DNA from: Alkalihalobacterium alkalinitrilicum
Lineage (GTDB): Bacteria > Bacillota > Bacilli > Bacillales > Bacillaceae_F
Assembly (NCBI RefSeq): GCF_002019605.1
Contig: NZ_KV917368.1
Coordinates: forward strand, 1,971,843-2,035,842
Direction of reading: 5' to 3'
DNA length: 64,000 bases
The stretch's first letter is position 1; each line of letters opens with the position of its first letter. The notes beneath the pieces were generated by a model that worked only from the letters and a program-made list of their open reading frames with translations, did not search any database and was not told the DNA's origin. Shown here in pieces: positions 60,814 through 64,000 of the stretch. Both the position numbers and the translations under genes were made by a program.

Positions 60814-62406
60814 CTATAAAATTGCTGTATTATTACCATTACATACTCTAAAACTTTGTTGAAACGAAATGATAAACGTTGTACCTTCCGAACTAGTTTC
60901 AATCTCGATGTTAGCCTGATTTCTTGCAGCAATACTATAACATATGGCTAACCCTAATCCCGTTCCCTTTTCTTTTGTTGTAAAGAAAGGAGTCCCTATA
61001 TTTTCCAAAATATCTGGAGTAATACCTGGTCCATCATCACTAATTTTTAAAACCGCTTTATCACCTTCCACGTAAGTGCGTATAATAAGTTGTCCACCTA
61101 ACGGCATCGCTTCAAGCCCATTTAATGCAATGTTTAATATGAGTTGTCTAATTTCTTTTTCATCAATATAGACTAGCGGACAGTCTTCTAAATCGAGATT
61201 GACATTTTTATTCCCTAACATTCCTTCTGCTTGAAGTAATGGATGTAACGCATGAATGATTTCATTTAAATTCTCAAGCCGAGGGTCTGTTGCTTTATCT
61301 TTCGCTAATGCTAGAAATTCAGTGATGATGCCATTAGCCCTCTCTAATTCACCAATCATTAAATCAATATATTCCATTGGTGTAGGAAATTCTTGCTGCC
61401 TTTTTGATAACTGTAAAAAGCCAAGTACTGTTGTCATTGGATTTCGTATTTCATGTGCGATTCCTGCAGCCATTTCTCCTACTAAATTTAATCGGTCCAA
61501 CCGAGTAATTTCTTTTTGGAGTTTTAATGACTCTGTGATGTCTGTAATGACACTAATAATACACGGTTCACCGTTAATATAGACATGTTCGGTGGAGAGC
61601 AAACCATCCCGCTTAACCTTTTCTTTTGTTACATACGTTATTTGTTGATTATAGAGCCTATCGATTAAATCTAGAGGCTTATTTTCAAACTTCAGTTCTC
61701 TATCTGGTGAATTGGGTTTTATCTGTAATAAATTATCATTTGTTTCGTTCAAGTCTTCGAGCATATATCCTGTAAACTGAGACCAAATTTTATTTATTTT
61801 TAAATAATGCTTATTATGAACGGATCGAATGGCCATCAAGTTCGGACTACTCTGAAAGATTTTGCGGAAACTTTCTTGTGACACCCTTAGATCTTCATTT
61901 GCTTTAAGTAATTCTTTCGTCTTGTCTTCAATAACCGCTTCTAAATTCATCGATTGTTGTTTTAATTCACTCGTTTGTTCCTCTAATTTACGATGTTGCC
62001 TTTGAATATCTTTACGATTTTTATAAATTTCTACAAAAGCATCCACTTTGCTTCGTAAAAGACTAGGATTAAATGGTTTGAATATATAATCAACAGCCCC
62101 TGCCGAATATCCTTTTGATACATGTTCCTTCGCTTTACTTAAGGCAGTTATAAAAATAATTGGGATATGCATACTCGTTTTTCGTTGTTTAATTAATTCA
62201 GCCGTTTCAAATCCATTTAAACCTGGCATCTGTACATCTAATAAAATGACGGCAAAGTCATATTGGAGAACATATTTTAGCGCTTCTTCGCCACAGCTAG
62301 CTTTGACTAAATGATATTTAGGTGACGCAAGAACCGCTTCTAACGCAATAAAATTTTCATGACGATCATCCACTAATAATATATCTACTTTCTCCCCATG
62401 CACCAT
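60814..62406 (-). CDS. Receiver-PAS-histidine kinase fusion
   Basis: 530 residues. A receiver domain (about 8-125: LLVDDRHEN, Asp in ILLDVQMPGLNGFE, Lys in FKPFNPS) precedes a coiled-coil linker, a PAS domain (about 177-290) and a kinase core with H-box IAHEIRNPMTTVLGF, N-box LNIALNGLEAM, G1 DDGPGI and G2 GTGLGLAICY. No transmembrane segment, so it is cytoplasmic and would be tuned by phosphorylation of its own receiver from the hybrid kinase upstream. It is the last gene in the sensory cluster. GAGAGGGATAAAGAT precedes the ATG. Confidence 0.9.
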   Translation of the reverse strand: MVHGEKVDILLVDDRHENFIALEAVLASPKYHLVKASCGEEALKYVLQYDFAVILLDVQMPGLNGFETAELIKQRKTSMHIPIIFITALSKAKEHVSKGYSAGAVDYIFKPFNPSLLRSKVDAFVEIYKNRKDIQRQHRKLEEQTSELKQQSMNLEAVIEDKTKELLKANEDLRVSQESFRKIFQSSPNLMAIRSVHNKHYLKINKIWSQFTGYMLEDLNETNDNLLQIKPNSPDRELKFENKPLDLIDRLYNQQITYVTKEKVKRDGLLSTEHVYINGEPCIISVITDITESLKLQKEITRLDRLNLVGEMAAGIAHEIRNPMTTVLGFLQLSKRQQEFPTPMEYIDLMIGELERANGIITEFLALAKDKATDPRLENLNEIIHALHPLLQAEGMLGNKNVNLDLEDCPLVYIDEKEIRQLILNIALNGLEAMPLGGQLIIRTYVEGDKAVLKISDDGPGITPDILENIGTPFFTTKEKGTGLGLAICYSIAARNQANIEIETSSEGTTFIISFQQSFRVCNGNNTAIL

Positions 62407-62483
62407 ATCTTTATCCCTCTCAGTTTCCTTTAGTAGTTTTCCGCTTTAAGTATTTAAATTGTAGGTTTAGAAAAGGAAAGAGG

Positions 62484-63338
62484 TTACCTTAGCCTAGTTG
62501 CACCTTTAATATAAATCTTCTCCTCCCTATCAACTTCTTGATAAAAATGTGAAGTATCACCACTTGTTAGCGCTTCCTTATTTCCTAAACCTAAATATCC
62601 ACCATCACTTAAACTCTGATAAAAAAGATCATAAACTCTATTCTTTAATGTAGTATTAAAATAGATTAATACATTTCTACAGATAATGACATGAAATTCG
62701 TTAAAGGAATGATCAGTGACTAAGTTATGGTGTGCAAACACAATGTTTTTCTTGAGAATCGGTCGTAATAGTACATAATCACGATGTGCTGTATAATATT
62801 CGGAAAATTCCTTGAGTCCCCCTGCTTGTTGATAATTCTTTGTATAAAGTTGCATATAACTTAAAGAAATTTTTCCTTCTCTTGCTTTATCCAAAATATC
62901 TTCATTCATATCAGTCGCATAAATTTTCGTTTTGTCGTATAGTCCTTCTTCAAGTAATAAGATTGCCATTGAATACACCTCTTCACCTGAAGAACATCCC
63001 GCATGCCAAATGCGAATAAATGGGAGATCACGTAATGTGGGTAAAACTTTTTCCCGAAACGCTTTAAAAAAACTAGGATCACGAAACATCTCTGTTACAT
63101 TAATGGATAGGTCATTCAATAAACTCTTTAACACATTTGGATCATGTAGCACCTTGGATTGTAATTCAGAAATCGTGTTCAATTGCTCAGTACGGACTCG
63201 ATGCAATACTCTTCGCTTAACCGAAGAGTATGCATAATTCCGAAAGTCGAATCCATAATGACGATAAATACCTTCAAGTAATAGTTCTATTTCAATTCTT
63301 ACAACATCTGTTTCAACTTCATCCGAAGAAATTATCAT
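62484..63338 (-). CDS. CheR-type protein-glutamate methyltransferase
   Basis: 284 residues. An N-terminal helical CheR domain (LEGIYRHYGFDFRNYAYSSV in outline) is followed by an SAM-binding domain with IWHAGCSSGEEVYSMAILL (about 110-128), and IICRNVLIYFN near 223-233. It transfers methyl groups from SAM to glutamates. No chemoreceptor or CheB gene is in view; in clusters of this kind it may modify the partner kinase. It starts 13 bases after the end of the hybrid kinase gene, so it is co-transcribed. Confidence 0.9.
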   Translation of the reverse strand: MIISSDEVETDVVRIEIELLLEGIYRHYGFDFRNYAYSSVKRRVLHRVRTEQLNTISELQSKVLHDPNVLKSLLNDLSINVTEMFRDPSFFKAFREKVLPTLRDLPFIRIWHAGCSSGEEVYSMAILLLEEGLYDKTKIYATDMNEDILDKAREGKISLSYMQLYTKNYQQAGGLKEFSEYYTAHRDYVLLRPILKKNIVFAHHNLVTDHSFNEFHVIICRNVLIYFNTTLKNRVYDLFYQSLSDGGYLGLGNKEALTSGDTSHFYQEVDREEKIYIKGATRLR

Positions 63339-63351
63339 TTTTATTTTTTCC

Positions 63352-64000
63352 TCACTTGTATAACCAAACTTTAATTAACGAAAGTAATTGCTCCATATTC
63401 ACTGGCTTACTAATATAATCTGACGCACCTGCATTAATACATTTTTCTTTGTCGCTTTTCATCGCTTTTGCCGTTAACGCAATAATCGGAAGATCTTGGA
63501 AGTCTTTGTTTTCTCTAATATGTTGCATCGCTTCATACCCATCCATTTCTGGCATCATAATGTCCATGAGGATGATATCTATCGTCCTGTCATTATTAAC
63601 AATTTCTACCGCCTCTTTACCATTTTCAGCAAACAAAACTTTCATATTTTGCATTTCAAGTGCTGTAGTTATGGCAAAGATATTTCGCATATCGTCATCG
63701 ACCACTAGGACAACTTTGTTATCAAAAGGCTCTTTATTACCAATATCTTCGTTCACTTTTGACTCTTTTCGGTTTACTTCATCGTGAGTTTCCGAGTCAA
63801 TGATCAGTACATTACTTTCTTGTGTTGCAGCCACTTCCGCTATTGAAGGTTGATGTACTAATGACAGTTCATAATAATCAGGTAAATGAAGACTAAAAAT
63901 ACTTCCTTTTCCTTCAGTACTATCGATCGTTACGTAACCTCCTAGTAATTGGGAAAGTTCGCGAGTAATCGATAATCCTAATCCTGTTCCGCCAAACTGT
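63352..64000 (-). CDS. Hybrid histidine kinase, C-terminal part (runs off the window)
   Basis: 216 codons are visible and the frame is open at base 64000. It begins in the kinase ATPase domain at [20 protein letters not shown] (G2 box), then a linker of about 60 residues and a receiver domain ([10 protein letters not shown], phospho-acceptor Asp in [23 protein letters not shown]) at the C-terminus. It probably signals to the CheR protein and the receiver-PAS-kinase downstream. A GTG at 63832-63834 inside the frame is not the true start. Confidence 0.9.
   Translation of the reverse strand, partial: QFGGTGLGLSITRELSQLLGGYVTIDSTEGKGSIFSLHLPDYYELSLVHQPSIAEVAATQESNVLIIDSETHDEVNRKESKVNEDIGNKEPFDNKVVLVVDDDMRNIFAITTALEMQNMKVLFAENGKEAVEIVNNDRTIDIILMDIMMPEMDGYEAMQHIRENKDFQDLPIIALTAKAMKSDKEKCINAGASDYISKPVNMEQLLSLIKVWLYK

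Overview
The window looks like chromosome from a low-GC, Gram-positive, aerobic Bacillaceae-type organism. It is AT-rich, with AGGAGG-type ribosome sites before most genes, frequent GTG and TTG starts, lipoprotein-type binding proteins, a CBO0543-type membrane protein and GntR, MarR, TetR and MerR regulators. No rRNA, tRNA, CRISPR array or prophage was seen. Assignment to an alkaliphile-like Bacillus is inference.

Layout. 1-2.9 kb: a 2-oxoacid:acceptor oxidoreductase alpha subunit, cut by the window edge, divergent from a GntR/FCD regulator, then a VOC protein. 3.4-4.8 kb: an IS256-type insertion sequence with a frameshifted transposase. 4.9-6.7 kb: a MarR regulator, a membrane protein and a secreted protein. 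6.9-27.1 kb: a large minus-strand acyl-CoA catabolic island with four acyl-CoA ligases, two ACAD10/11-like dehydrogenases, two crotonases, an ACAD10/11-type phosphotransferase, a thiolase, a CoA transferase, four SDRs, a quinone reductase and a nitronate-monooxygenase-like protein. 27.7-31.8 kb: a TRAP transporter (P-M-Q order) divergent from a TetR regulator. 32.0-37.9 kb: E1alpha/E1beta/E2 of a 2-oxo acid or acetoin dehydrogenase without E3, with an SDR, a zinc alcohol dehydrogenase and an MBL hydrolase. 38.5-41.0 kb: a diguanylate cyclase response regulator, a decayed receiver pseudogene, and a MerR/coiled-coil gene preceded by a 9-bp tandem repeat. 41.6-52.5 kb: a ten-gene operon for uptake (Opp/Dpp ABC transporter) and hydrolysis (nitrilase, three amidases, one 56-residue AtzG/GatC-like protein) of an amide or nitrile. 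53.2-60.5 kb: a second TRAP transporter with an HPr-like protein lacking the histidine site, an AEC exporter, a gluconokinase and a KDPG aldolase. 60.8-64 kb: a sensory cluster (receiver-PAS-kinase, CheR, and the end of a hybrid kinase running off the window).

How the genes fit together. Most of the window is organic acid and amide scavenging. Imported acids would be activated by CoA ligases, oxidised or dehydrated by the dehydrogenase and crotonase pairs, and cleaved by thiolase. The pairing of a separate APH-type kinase with ACAD10/11-type dehydrogenases suggests catabolism of 4-hydroxyacyl-CoA, as in the levulinate (lva) pathway of Pseudomonas putida. The thiolase and TRAP promoters share a block of about 51 bp, which suggests one regulator, most simply the adjacent TetR protein.

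Non-coding structure is also notable. Four same-orientation copies of a hairpin-rich dispersed repeat lie near 5.6, 7.9, 27.5 and 38.4 kb. Strong hairpins follow each of the three solute-binding protein genes. The IS has a hairpin that appears to hide the transposase ribosome site. Functions are assigned from protein families and motifs read by eye; no database search was run.
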